Below, piece by piece: positions 8,240 through 15,736 of a stretch of 22,642 nt of DNA. The DNA lies in assembly GCA_964350135.1 (NCBI GenBank), contig CAYGJN010000037.1:1-22642 (forward strand), in the 5' to 3' direction. Each line of letters begins with the position of its first letter. Position 1 is the first letter of the stretch. The position numbers and the translations under genes were made by a program. Below the pieces are notes generated by a model. That model was not told where the DNA came from. It searched no databases and was given only the letters and a program-made list of their open reading frames with translations. This stretch comes from CAYGJN01 sp964350135. GTDB taxonomy: Bacteria > Bdellovibrionota > Bacteriovoracia > Bacteriovoracales > Bacteriovoracaceae.

Positions 8240-8779
8240 AACAGTATCAATAGATTGAATAAATTCAATATCCATAAAATTCATAGCATCTGTGCTTTCA
8301 AAATGAAATTTTCCATTGATGAAAATTATCGAAGCGGGTAAAGACATTATCTTAAACTTATCTGACCAAGTATTATTATCTAATACGGACGGAAAATTAA
8401 GTTTGTATTTTTCATATATTTTAGAAATATTTTTTTCTATATTTTCCATATCGTTGTTTATTCCAACAACAAATACTTCATCATCGCTGTATTTATTTTT
8501 GAGTTTAACAAGAGATGGAAACTCTTCAAGACAAGGAATGCACCAACTCGCCCAAAAATTCAAAATTATAACTGGAGATTTTATCTTTTCTAAATCTATC
8601 GATTGACCTTCCAAAGAATGGGCCTTGAAATCCTTAAAAGCTGATTCATAGATCGCTGCTTTAGATTCTTTAAGGGTTGCAGGTTTTGCTTTTAACTGAA
8701 TATCTTTAAAAAGAATTTGACCTGCTAGAAAACCAGTAAAAGCAATAATGGCGATCAAAATAGAAAACGTTTTACTCAT
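8228..8779 (-). CDS. Membrane-anchored TlpA/ResA-like thioredoxin-fold protein
   Basis: A 183-residue protein with an N-terminal uncleaved-looking hydrophobic segment (SILIAIIAFTGFLAGQIL, residues 6-23) that would anchor it in the inner membrane with the rest in the periplasm. The thioredoxin-like domain covers about residues 45-183: the beta strand and active site NFWASWCIPCLEEFPSL give Cys80 and Cys83 in a WCxxC motif, and the cis-proline loop is MSLPAS (Pro148). TlpA/ResA/CcmG-type proteins reduce disulfides of periplasmic partners such as apocytochromes c; no cytochrome gene is adjacent here, so the partner is unknown. The stop lies inside the 3' end of hutI (12-base antisense overlap). 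AAAGGG lies eleven bases before the ATG. A full-length AlkP/peroxiredoxin-type (AhpC/TSA) assignment is less likely because of the WCxxC. Confidence 0.88.
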   Translation of the reverse strand: MSKTFSILIAIIAFTGFLAGQILFKDIQLKAKPATLKESKAAIYESAFKDFKAHSLEGQSIDLEKIKSPVIILNFWASWCIPCLEEFPSLVKLKNKYSDDEVFVVGINNDMENIEKNISKIYEKYKLNFPSVLDNNTWSDKFKIMSLPASIIFINGKFHFESTDAMNFMDIEFIQSIDTVLKR

Positions 8780-8799
8780 ATATTCAAAAACCCTTTAAT

Positions 8800-8836
8800 C
8801 TTTCTCATCATATCGGCTATCATTATAATGAGAAAG
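8800..8836. promoter_or_regulatory. Candidate bidirectional promoter with flanking inverted repeat
   Basis: The palindrome CATTATAATG (8821-8830) contains a perfect TATAAT on both strands: 8824-8829 for the prepilin-like gene and glpK, and 8827-8822 for the thioredoxin-like gene. Nine-base inverted repeats, CTTTCTCAT (8800-8808) and ATGAGAAAG (8828-8836), enclose the region. -35 elements are poor on both sides (TTTCTC on plus, TCATTT on minus at 17-base spacing), so either an activator or an extended context would be needed. The plus-strand start would lie about 10 bases before the ATG at 8847, and the minus-strand start about 35 bases before the ATG at 8779. The inverted repeat could be an operator or an RNA stem; I cannot tell which. 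Confidence 0.45.
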
Positions 8837-8846
8837 TGAGCATTAA

Positions 8847-9065
8847 ATGACCGAGAGATACTATCAAAAAATTCTCAATAATTCACGAGGACAAACTCTT
8901 TTAGAGTTTCTCTTACTCTTTGTAATGATTATAGGTCTTTCTTTTGCTGTGTTAAATATAACTAGTAGTAGCCTTGGAGGTCGTTGGGCCGCAATTGCTA
9001 ATAAAATTCTTGCGCCTAGCCCAAATCCTCAAAACCATAATATACAACCTGTAACCTTGAGATAG
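8847..9065 (+). CDS. Short type IV prepilin-like / TadE-like membrane peptide
   Basis: A 72-residue protein with a short basic leader, then SRGQTLLEFLLLFVMIIG: Gly15 followed by Gln16, Thr, Leu, Leu, Glu20 and Phe fits a prepilin-peptidase cleavage after Gly15 with the conserved Glu at +5, followed by a hydrophobic helix to about residue 45. The remainder is a short Pro/Asn-rich tail with no further domain. The pattern GQTLLEF is most like TadE/Flp-type pilin-like proteins, which assemble into or assist Tad pili; no other tad gene is in the window. The ATG lies 18 bases downstream of a TATAAT, with GTGAG as a weak ribosome binding site. The stop is two bases before the glpK ATG, so the two are translationally coupled, an unexpected partnership. 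Being short and without named homology, it could also be a plain membrane peptide. Confidence 0.78.
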   Translation: MTERYYQKILNNSRGQTLLEFLLLFVMIIGLSFAVLNITSSSLGGRWAAIANKILAPSPNPQNHNIQPVTLR

Positions 9066-9067
9066 TT

Positions 9068-10558
9068 ATGAAAAATATTATTTTATCCATTGATCAGGGA
9101 ACCACTGGTACAACTGCCACATTAGTTGATCTTAAAGAACTCAGATTTATTGGAAAAGTTAATGAGGAGTTTCCTCAAATTTTTCCTAAACCGGGCTGGG
9201 TTGAGCATGATCTAAACTCTATTTGGGAATCAGTGGAAAAAGTTGTTTCAACGGCCTTAAATAGATTCTCAATAGATCCAAGCGCCATCGCTTGTATCGG
9301 GATTACAAATCAAAGAGAAACAGTAGGAGCTTTTACAAAAGATGGGACCCCTCTAGGGAATGCGATTGTTTGGCAAGATAGAAGAACAACAGATTTTTGC
9401 AATAAAATTAAGTCTTCAAATCAAGCTCCAGATATTCAAAACAAAACAGGACTTACCATTGATCCCTACTTTAGTGGATCAAAAATTAACTGGCTTCTTT
9501 CAAACAACCCTAATGTTCAAAAAGCTTTAAAAGAAAACAATCTTCTCTTTGGCAATATTGACACCTTTTTGCTTTATAAACTTACTAATTGTCAGTCTTA
9601 TAAAACAGAAGCTTCAAATGCCTCAAGAACCATGCTCTTTAATATTAAAACCGGTCAGTGGGACGATGAGCTATTGAGCCTTTTTAATGTAAACAAAGAG
9701 AATCTTCCACAAGTTAATGACTCTTTTGGTGAATTTGGAAAAACCAAGGGCCTTAGTTTTCTGCCAGATAATATTCCTATTACCGGAATTCTTGGTGATC
9801 AACAAGCAGCTCTCTTTGGTCAAGCAGGAATTAACCCAGGTGATATGAAATGCACTTATGGAACAGGTGCTTTTTTTCTTTTGAATATAGGCGATAAAAT
9901 TAAATCTTCAAAATCAGGACTTCTTACAACCGTTGCATATAAAAAAGATGGAAAGCTAATTTATGCCCTTGAAGGTGCTTGCTATATTGCTGGTGCAGCT
10001 GTTCAGTGGGTAAGAGATAATCTTGGAATTATTTCTAGCTCTCCAGAAATTGAGGAGCTAGCATCACAAGTTCAATCTCTAGATGAAATGGAGCATATTT
10101 TATTTTTACCCTTTTTTACTGGTGTTGGATCCCCTCACTGGATCCCTGAAGCCAAAGCAGCAATCTTGGGTTTAACAAGAGATAGTTCAAAGGCACATAT
10201 TGCAAAAGCATGTCTTGATGGAGTTGCTTTTTCTATTGATGATCTTATCAACGCGGCAAAAAATGATATTGATGCTAGTGTTGAGTCACTTCGAGTGGAC
10301 GGTGGAATGGTTGCAAATAATTTATTTTTGCAAACTCAAGCAGATGTATGCAACTTAGATATTATTCGACCAAAAGTAATTGAGACAACCTCATATGGTG
10401 CAGCTCTTGCAGCTGCTATAGGGCTAGGTGAAATAGATTTTTCCAATTTATCTAAACTATGGGCCGAGGATAAGGTTTTTAAACCATCAAAAGAATCAGC
10501 TTTTTACCAAAGAAAAAAAGAGTCTTGGAAAGTGATGACCTCCAAGCTTTATAAATAG
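9068..10558 (+). CDS. glpK: Glycerol kinase
   Basis: FGGY-family kinase that phosphorylates glycerol with ATP to sn-glycerol 3-phosphate in the cytosol, committing glycerol to glycolysis or to phospholipid synthesis. The 496-residue protein is full length. Landmarks: the phosphate-binding DQGTTGT (residues 9-15), NQRET (81-85), VWQDRRT (101-107), the SNASRTMLFNI segment (183-193), the catalytic base Asp244 in GILGDQQAALFGQ, TYGTGAFF (263-270) and, near the C terminus, RVDGGMVANN. It follows the prepilin-like gene by two bases and converges on radA with a single base between stop codons, with no visible terminator. No glpF or glpD neighbour is present. The family also contains other sugar kinases, but the match to glycerol kinase is strong throughout. 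Confidence 0.97.
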   Translation: MKNIILSIDQGTTGTTATLVDLKELRFIGKVNEEFPQIFPKPGWVEHDLNSIWESVEKVVSTALNRFSIDPSAIACIGITNQRETVGAFTKDGTPLGNAIVWQDRRTTDFCNKIKSSNQAPDIQNKTGLTIDPYFSGSKINWLLSNNPNVQKALKENNLLFGNIDTFLLYKLTNCQSYKTEASNASRTMLFNIKTGQWDDELLSLFNVNKENLPQVNDSFGEFGKTKGLSFLPDNIPITGILGDQQAALFGQAGINPGDMKCTYGTGAFFLLNIGDKIKSSKSGLLTTVAYKKDGKLIYALEGACYIAGAAVQWVRDNLGIISSSPEIEELASQVQSLDEMEHILFLPFFTGVGSPHWIPEAKAAILGLTRDSSKAHIAKACLDGVAFSIDDLINAAKNDIDASVESLRVDGGMVANNLFLQTQADVCNLDIIRPKVIETTSYGAALAAAIGLGEIDFSNLSKLWAEDKVFKPSKESAFYQRKKESWKVMTSKLYK

Positions 10559-10559
10559 A

Positions 10560-11927
10560 TTAAAATAATATTGACTCAAGCTCTTCTGCTTTATTAATTC
10601 CAATAATTTCAATTTTATATTTATTTTTATATTCTCTTGCTGCCCTTTTACTTGTAACAACTTTTTTATAATTGAGCTGGGCCATTTCTTTTAAGCGCAT
10701 TTCTATTAAAGGAACTGTTCTTACCTCTCCCGTAAGGCCAACTTCTCCCAATAAAACAATCCCTTCTTCAATTGGTGCCTTTCTAAGTGAGCTCAACAAA
10801 GAAGCAATAACAGCAAGATCTGTTTCCCGGGATTTTAACTTAATTCCACCTACAATATTTGCGTAAATATCATTAAACCCTAACGGGATACCAATATATT
10901 TTTCTATAACTGCAACAAGCATTGAAAGCCTGTTATTATCAACACCTTGAGTAGTTCTTCTACCATTGCCGTATTTATTTTCAACAACCAAAGCCTGCAC
11001 TTCTATAAACAATGGTCTTGATCCTTCCACTATACAACTTACACTTCTTCCATAGGAATCTTCGTTAGGATTGTCTAAAAAATATTGACTTGGATTTTCA
11101 ACTGGAATCAGACCATTTTCTTTCATTTCAAAAATACCAACTTCATTAGTATTGCCGAAACGATTCTTCATTACTCTAAGCATTCTATAATGACCTAGCT
11201 GATCCCCTTCAAAGTAAATAACAGCATCAACCATATGTTCTAATATCTTAGGCCCTGCAATATTTCCTTCTTTTGTTACATGTCCAATAACAAAACAAGT
11301 AACATTGTAAGCTTTTGCATAATTCATAACCTCGTAACAAACTTCTCTAATTTGAGAAACTGTTCCTGCTGCACTTTGAAGACCTTCACAAACAGTTGTT
11401 TGAATAGAATCTAAAATAACAAACTTAGGCTTTTCTATTTTAAGAACTTCTTTAATTTTTTCTAAAGATGTTTCGTGATAAACAAGAAAGTTCTCACTTT
11501 TTACGCCAAGCCTTCTAGATCTGTCAGCAATCTGAGACTCACTTTCTTCTCCACTAATATAAAGAACCTTTGAATTATCAGATAAATTTGAGAGTTTTCC
11601 ACCTACCTCCATAAGCAATGTGGATTTCCCTATTCCTGGCTCACCACCAATCAAGGTAAGAGATCCTGAAACAAGACCACCACCCATGACACGGTCGAAC
11701 TCATTAATACCTGTTGGAATTCTTGCATAACTTGTTGACTGGACTTCACTTAATTTTTTGGCCCCTTTTGAAAGAGTATTTGATTTCTTCTGGGAAGTTT
11801 TGCTAACCCCTGTATAAATCTCCTCCTCAAAACTATTCCAAGCCTCACATTGATGACATTGCCCTATCCACCGAGGCTCACTATGCCCACAACTATTACA
11901 TATATATCGAGTTTTTACTTTTGCCAT
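10560..11927 (-). CDS. radA: DNA repair protein RadA (Sms)
   Basis: RecA-like ATPase that unwinds and extends recombination intermediates in homologous recombination. The 455-residue protein has the standard layout: an N-terminal zinc finger with Cys10, Cys13, Cys24 and Cys27 (YICNSCGH ... GQCHQCEAW), a RecA-type core with Walker A GGEPGIGKST (94-103, Lys101), the Walker B region VILDSIQTT, the RadA-specific KNRFG motif (254-258), and a C-terminal Lon-protease-like domain beginning near residue 290 that lacks a proteolytic role in this family. The ATG is preceded by GGAGA at a spacing of four bases. It faces glpK tail to tail with one base between stops and lies downstream of ligA on the same strand after 89 bases, so it may have its own promoter as well as read-through. 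Confidence 0.97.
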   Translation of the reverse strand: MAKVKTRYICNSCGHSEPRWIGQCHQCEAWNSFEEEIYTGVSKTSQKKSNTLSKGAKKLSEVQSTSYARIPTGINEFDRVMGGGLVSGSLTLIGGEPGIGKSTLLMEVGGKLSNLSDNSKVLYISGEESESQIADRSRRLGVKSENFLVYHETSLEKIKEVLKIEKPKFVILDSIQTTVCEGLQSAAGTVSQIREVCYEVMNYAKAYNVTCFVIGHVTKEGNIAGPKILEHMVDAVIYFEGDQLGHYRMLRVMKNRFGNTNEVGIFEMKENGLIPVENPSQYFLDNPNEDSYGRSVSCIVEGSRPLFIEVQALVVENKYGNGRRTTQGVDNNRLSMLVAVIEKYIGIPLGFNDIYANIVGGIKLKSRETDLAVIASLLSSLRKAPIEEGIVLLGEVGLTGEVRTVPLIEMRLKEMAQLNYKKVVTSKRAAREYKNKYKIEIIGINKAEELESILF

Positions 11928-11943
11928 ATTTTCTCCGAAGCTA

Positions 11944-11949
11944 AGTATA
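11944..11949 (-). promoter_or_regulatory. Candidate -10 element for radA within a 10-base tandem repeat
   Basis: Read on the minus strand, TATACT lies 17 bases upstream of the radA ATG, with TTGCAA fifteen bases further upstream as a poor -35. It sits between two copies of AGCTAAG (11939-11945 and 11949-11955 on the plus strand) spaced ten bases, one helical turn. The predicted transcript would start almost at the ribosome binding site. A weak candidate. Confidence 0.25.
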
Positions 11950-11963
11950 GCTAAGCTTTTCTT

Positions 11964-11985
11964 CTTGCAAAAGACGCAAGTCTTT
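11964..11985 (-). terminator. Overlapping hairpins between ligA and radA, weak terminator candidate
   Basis: Two mutually exclusive stems overlap in the 89-base ligA-radA gap: AAAGAC/GTCTTT (11970-11975 with 11980-11985, four-base loop) and CTTGC/GCAAG (11964-11968 with 11976-11980, seven-base loop). On the minus strand the first is followed by only one more T, so it is not a strong intrinsic terminator. It may attenuate read-through from ligA into radA or mean nothing. The rest of the gap holds only the radA promoter candidate. Confidence 0.25.
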
Positions 11986-12016
11986 AAGTTTTATAAGTAC
12001 TTTAAATATTTGAGGA

Positions 12017-13888
12017 TTAGAGTAGAGAGTATAATTCTTCTTCCGTAATAATTTTAATTTTTAACTCTTTAGCTTTTTTGGCCTTAGATGATCCTGATTC
12101 ACCGTCATTGGTAACAAGAAAATCAGTTGCCTTTGAGACCGATCCGGAAATAATGCCTCCAGCAGAACGAATATCCTTTTCAATATCTGACCTTTTCCTT
12201 GAAAGGCTTCCTGTAATAACAATTTTTTTATTATCTAGCGATCCACTTGATTCTTTTTTAGTAAAACTAAACCCTAAATTCAAAAGATCTTCTACAATAG
12301 GCCATTTTTCACGTAAAGAATTTACAAACTCAGTAGCAGATTTTTCAGCAAAAGAATCTACTTCTGCAAGATTCTTGCTAGTCATTTTTTTTAGTTTTTC
12401 AATAGTATCAAATCCACCCAACACCACTTTTTCACATTTATTATAGGCTCCGCCATTAATACCTAAAGAGGAAAGAAAGGTTGGAAGATTTATGTTTTTT
12501 GAAGCCTGAATGCTTTCATAAAGCTTATTTGCTAATTTTTCTTTTGTTTTATCTAACGTCAGCAAATCTTCTACTTCTAATTTGTAGAGGTCAGGAATTT
12601 TTTTTATAACTCCCCTACTAAGCATCTCTTCTAATCTCTTTGAACTTAAATCATCAATGCCTATTTTTTGAATAAAATTTAATAGCGATTCTTTATTTTT
12701 GGCAGGACATAGATCGTTTGCACATTTAATACGAATATCATCAATAATAATTTCAGATTGGCAGCTTGGACACTTACTAGGAATTTTAAATTTATTTTTA
12801 CCTTCTTTAGTGACTGATAAAAATTTTGGAATCACCTCACCTGATCGGACAATTTCAATTTCATCGCCTTTTTTAAGGTTATATTGCTTAACCATGCCGT
12901 AATTATGAAGAGTCACTCTTGATATGGAAGCTCCACTTAGTAATACAGGTTCAACATCTGCCACGGGTGTTAGTATTCCGTTTCTTGATACATTCCAAAT
13001 AATCTCATTAATGATTGTTTTTTTGCTTATTCCTTGAAACTTGAAAGCTATTTTGTATCTTGGGTGATGAGCTGTTTCCCCCATTTCTTCATGAAGAGAT
13101 AAATCATTTAAAGAAAAGACTATTCCATCAATAAGGTATTCACCTTCGGCCATAAAGTCTTTTGTTTCTTCAATGACTCTTTTTATCTCTTTTTCTTTCT
13201 TAAGAAGATCTATCTTTGGAAGCTCAAACCCTAATTCTTTTAATTTTTTAAATTTATCCCATTCGGTTTTCACTTTATTATCATTACTAATCATTTCAAA
13301 GGCACAAAAATTTAAGTGTCTTGCAAGTTCAATATTTTCCTTACGACCAATTAACCCAGCCACTATATTTCTTTGAGACTTTGGTTTTTCTAAACCAAGA
13401 TTTCCCATTTCTTCTGATAAATGAAAAAAGCTTGCTTCATCACAATAAATTTCACCTCTAATTTCTAAATCACCATCGTCTACTGTTTTAGGTATGCTTG
13501 GAATCCAATGGGCCTTTTCAGTAATATTCTCACCAAATGATCCATCTCCTCTTGTTTTAGCAAAAGTAAGCTTTCCATTTTTATAAATTAACGAGCAAGA
13601 GGATCCATCTATCTTAAAAGTCGAAACAACATCTCTACCGTCTATCCACTTAATAAGTTCATCTTCTTTATAAGTCTTATTAAGTGAAAGCATTTTTTTT
13701 TCATGAGCTATTTTTTTATGATTAGTTACCCTTGTCCCAACTAGCGATAAGACTGGGTTTTCAGGATCTATTTTTTTTAATTTTTCTTCTAAAGCATCGT
13801 ACTCATGATCTGAAATTTCTGCACGTCCCTGATAATACAGCGCCTTATGCTTTAAAATTGCATTTTCAAGTTTTTTAATCTCTTTCAA
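12017..13888 (-). CDS. ligA: NAD-dependent DNA ligase, divergent LigA
   Basis: Seals nicks using NAD+ as adenylate donor. Domain order is normal: Ia helix region YYQGRAEISDHEYDALE (18-34), adenylation domain with nucleophile Lys92 in FKIDG, TRGDG (112-116), EIRGEIY (142-148) and AFKF (281-284), OB fold ILTPVADVEP and RVTLHNYG (to 331), a Cys4 zinc finger (Cys373, 376, 389, 394), a helix-hairpin-helix region, and a C-terminal BRCT domain from about 550 to 623 (KKIVITGSLSRKRSDIE). At 623 residues it is somewhat short. Odd: the hairpin glycines are largely lost (IDDLSSK and LDKTKEKLA in place of the usual DGLG and GFGxKSA), and the N-terminal DSPT motif is missing. It starts with TTG, supported by AGGAA five bases upstream; that site overlaps the TAG of the preceding gene. 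Could be the main ligase or a fast-evolving paralogue. Confidence 0.93.
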   Translation of the reverse strand: MKEIKKLENAILKHKALYYQGRAEISDHEYDALEEKLKKIDPENPVLSLVGTRVTNHKKIAHEKKMLSLNKTYKEDELIKWIDGRDVVSTFKIDGSSCSLIYKNGKLTFAKTRGDGSFGENITEKAHWIPSIPKTVDDGDLEIRGEIYCDEASFFHLSEEMGNLGLEKPKSQRNIVAGLIGRKENIELARHLNFCAFEMISNDNKVKTEWDKFKKLKELGFELPKIDLLKKEKEIKRVIEETKDFMAEGEYLIDGIVFSLNDLSLHEEMGETAHHPRYKIAFKFQGISKKTIINEIIWNVSRNGILTPVADVEPVLLSGASISRVTLHNYGMVKQYNLKKGDEIEIVRSGEVIPKFLSVTKEGKNKFKIPSKCPSCQSEIIIDDIRIKCANDLCPAKNKESLLNFIQKIGIDDLSSKRLEEMLSRGVIKKIPDLYKLEVEDLLTLDKTKEKLANKLYESIQASKNINLPTFLSSLGINGGAYNKCEKVVLGGFDTIEKLKKMTSKNLAEVDSFAEKSATEFVNSLREKWPIVEDLLNLGFSFTKKESSGSLDNKKIVITGSLSRKRSDIEKDIRSAGGIISGSVSKATDFLVTNDGESGSSKAKKAKELKIKIITEEELYSLL

Positions 13889-13896
13889 TTTATTTC

Positions 13897-15372
13897 CTAG
13901 AAACTAAACTTACCCACAAGCTTTAAAGCTGCCTCTTTAAAAGCGACTTGGCCTGCATCATTAAATTTGGCCTTATTAGATGTAATCTCAAAAGATCCGT
14001 CAATATTTATTTGAGGAGAATAGACATAGCTTGATCCAAATTCAACCTGAAAACTTGTAACGGAGTTGGCGCTATCACCAAAAATTTCTACATCATCTTC
14101 TTCATATCCAGGCGATACCAGTAAATCTAATTTAAGAAATCCTCTAAACAACCTATGAAACGGCAAATTACCTTTTGCTCCAATTAATATTCCGCTAAAT
14201 GAGTGCTTACCAAATCCATCACCAGTTGATGTGTCCATATCATAGGTATATTTTCCGTATCCACCATAAATATCAACTTGCGGCCCATAGAAAAAACCCA
14301 TCGGTAAATATTTATAACCAATTTTGGCCTTAAAAATACTTTGAGTTACACCCGGTTCACTTGTATTGGCGGAACCTTCTTTTAATTTGTAACTACCAAT
14401 ATTTCTTTCAACTTCTAGTGATCCCCACATATTTCTTGTGGCCCATATTTCTATGCTACCATTTATGCCGTAAAGAACCCCAGAAACTCTATTTGTTGTG
14501 TTTGAAATATTGACAGTGTCACTGCCTGAGGCGAATTTTGCCCCAATTCCTGCAACTCCAAGCTGGCCAAACTCATAGCCTTCTAGATCAGGGTAATCTA
14601 CTTTGTTTTTAACATCTTGCTTTAATTTTTTTTCTATAATTACCCAGTCACCTGGTTCTAGCTTAAGCCTTGTTTGATACTCTTTCATTGAAGCAGAAGA
14701 TTGAAATTCAGATACATTAACAATATTTCCTTTACCAATATTCTCTGTTTGCCATTCTACTACCTCATTTAAGAGTGGATGGCGTTTTTTATCTAAAGGC
14801 CTCATAACAACTAAGTCATTACCTATAAAAACTTTGCTGGCTCTTCCTATGTCTACTGTGAATTGATTTCCAAGAACACCCACAATTCTTCCATCATAAG
14901 GAATTGTTTTTTCGTAAACATTTATCCAATTAATTATTGTTCTTGCTATTAAATCGACATCATATCTTTTGAGTCTTACCTTTTCTTTAAAATATACATC
15001 TTCTCCGTTATCACCATAGACCTTCATTGCAAGATCTGTTCCCTGAGTAAGTGAGCTTATATTAATATGAAAAAGTGATCCCGCTTTGGTTTTATTTGCA
15101 ACGGTTCTAAGAACTTCAGGGTTTGTTAAATGCCGCTCTAAATTAGGTTGATAATTTTGAAGAATATTAAGGATTCCAGAGTTAGTTTTATAATAACACC
15201 AGTCACTATTTTTAAGATAAGTTTCGACTTTTTCAAATACCTTAAAAGCTACTGCTCCCTCAACTTTGTCAGAAATTGGCAATAGCATACATCTTCGCAT
15301 GCTAAATCTGGAGTTAACTTCACTAAACACAGGGAGTGTTATTAAAACTAATAGTAATATTTTATATATCAT
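13897..15372 (-). CDS. Exported protein with FlgT-like region and C-terminal outer-membrane beta-barrel
   Basis: Not a named family to me. I chose the ATG at 15372 (491 residues): it gives a textbook signal peptide, MIYKILLLVLITLPVFSEV, whereas an in-frame TTG four codons earlier adds only charged residues. Residues 25-155 form an alpha/beta region (MRRCMLLPISDK ... IARTIINWI) recalling the N-terminal part of FlgT/penicillin-binding-protein-activator-like lipoprotein domains. Residues 158-250 (YDGRIVGVLGNQFTVDIG ... GDWVIIEKK) resemble the small beta domain of FlgT, which binds around the flagellar basal body. From about residue 265 to the end the sequence alternates in the way of amphipathic strands and ends in Phe (LKLVGKFSF), the usual C-terminal signal for insertion by BAM. 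The start overlaps the helix-turn-helix gene by 11 bases and the stop is 8 bases before ligA. Outer-membrane location is inferred. Confidence 0.78.
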   Translation of the reverse strand: MIYKILLLVLITLPVFSEVNSRFSMRRCMLLPISDKVEGAVAFKVFEKVETYLKNSDWCYYKTNSGILNILQNYQPNLERHLTNPEVLRTVANKTKAGSLFHINISSLTQGTDLAMKVYGDNGEDVYFKEKVRLKRYDVDLIARTIINWINVYEKTIPYDGRIVGVLGNQFTVDIGRASKVFIGNDLVVMRPLDKKRHPLLNEVVEWQTENIGKGNIVNVSEFQSSASMKEYQTRLKLEPGDWVIIEKKLKQDVKNKVDYPDLEGYEFGQLGVAGIGAKFASGSDTVNISNTTNRVSGVLYGINGSIEIWATRNMWGSLEVERNIGSYKLKEGSANTSEPGVTQSIFKAKIGYKYLPMGFFYGPQVDIYGGYGKYTYDMDTSTGDGFGKHSFSGILIGAKGNLPFHRLFRGFLKLDLLVSPGYEEDDVEIFGDSANSVTSFQVEFGSSYVYSPQINIDGSFEITSNKAKFNDAGQVAFKEAALKLVGKFSF

Positions 15373-15610
15373 TTGGTACTTCAACCTTAGATGCCATTAT
15401 ACCTTTTTCATAGAGATTAATGAGCATTTTTAAATCGATATTTTCTTGTCTTAATTTACCTATTTCTGATGAATAATCATGTTCAGATAAAATTTTGTAC
15501 TTACCATCAACAAGCTTCGCTGTTATTAATTCTTTTTTTATTCTTCTTCTAATTGTAGAAATTGAAAGACCACTAAAATGTGAATATTCAACAATATCAA
15601 GCCAAACCAT
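15362..15610 (-). CDS. Small MerR/excisionase-like helix-turn-helix protein with coiled-coil tail
   Basis: An 82-residue probable DNA-binding protein. Residues 5-43 (DIVEYSHFSGLSISTIRR then KKELITAKLVDGKYKILSEHD) follow the winged helix-turn-helix pattern of the MerR/excisionase type: recognition helix with SISTIRRRIKK, then a short wing ending in GKYKI. Residues 48-72 (EIGKLRQENIDLKMLINLY) have heptad-like spacing and probably form a dimerising coiled coil. There is no effector domain. The ATG has a strong AGGAGG at nine bases. It is the first gene ahead of the barrel protein, which it overlaps by 11 bases, so the two are co-expressed; a palindrome centred on its likely -10 makes autoregulation plausible. 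It may also regulate the divergent patatin gene. Without integrase or other phage genes nearby I read it as a regulator, not an excisionase. Confidence 0.82.
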   Translation of the reverse strand: MVWLDIVEYSHFSGLSISTIRRRIKKELITAKLVDGKYKILSEHDYSSEIGKLRQENIDLKMLINLYEKGIMASKVEVPNDI

Positions 15611-15622
15611 CTCTACAAACCT

Positions 15623-15653
15623 CCTGGTCCTTATATAATAACTTAAGGCCAGG
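15623..15653 (-). promoter_or_regulatory. Palindrome around the -10 of the helix-turn-helix gene, candidate operator
   Basis: On the plus strand, CCTGGTCCTTA (15623-15633) and TAAGGCCAGG (15644-15653) form inverted arms that match fully apart from a single extra base, enclosing TATAATAACT. Read on the minus strand the centre contains TATTAT and overlapping TATATA, the best -10 candidates for the helix-turn-helix gene; a -35 is poor (TGGAAT at 17 bases). The near arm also covers half of the AGGAGG ribosome binding site (15620-15625). If transcription starts from this -10, the message would carry only one arm, which favours a DNA operator over an RNA hairpin. Confidence 0.5.
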
Positions 15654-15665
15654 TTTCATTCCAGA

Positions 15666-15705
15666 AAACTCGCCTTTCCTGACTAAATCACTTGGTCAAA
15701 CTCGC
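15666..15705. promoter_or_regulatory. Direct repeat and second palindrome in the divergent control region
   Basis: AAACTCGC occurs at 15666-15673 and 15698-15705, 32 bases apart, about three helical turns. Between them TGACTAA-N5-TTGGTCA (15680-15698) is a 7-5-7 palindrome with one mismatch, the size of a typical dimeric regulator site. These lie between the helix-turn-helix gene and the patatin gene and could control either. Function is inferred from symmetry and position only. Confidence 0.4.
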
Positions 15706-15730
15706 TATTTATCTACTTGAAATGATTGAT

Positions 15731-15736
15731 TATAAT
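15731..15736 (+). promoter_or_regulatory. Candidate -10 element of the patatin gene, possibly giving a leaderless message
   Basis: A perfect TATAAT lies seven bases before the A of the only suitable ATG (15744) of the patatin-like gene. A transcript from this element would begin at or within a base or so of that ATG. No Shine-Dalgarno is visible between. No good -35 is seen at the normal distance. Confidence 0.4.

Noticed and set aside
12078..12446. A 122-codon open frame on the plus strand inside ligA
   Set aside because: It is antisense to the strongly conserved LigA BRCT and hairpin region, has Ser/Leu/Phe-rich composition typical of a reverse-frame shadow, and no ribosome binding site.
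15373..15384. TTG at 15384 as the start of the barrel protein
   Set aside because: A purine run directly abuts it with no spacing, and the ATG four codons later gives a cleaner signal peptide with GAAG six bases upstream.
15362..15610. Reading the small helix-turn-helix protein as a phage or plasmid excisionase
   Set aside because: There is no integrase, attachment site or other mobile gene in the window and composition does not differ from the neighbours; a regulator is the simpler reading.
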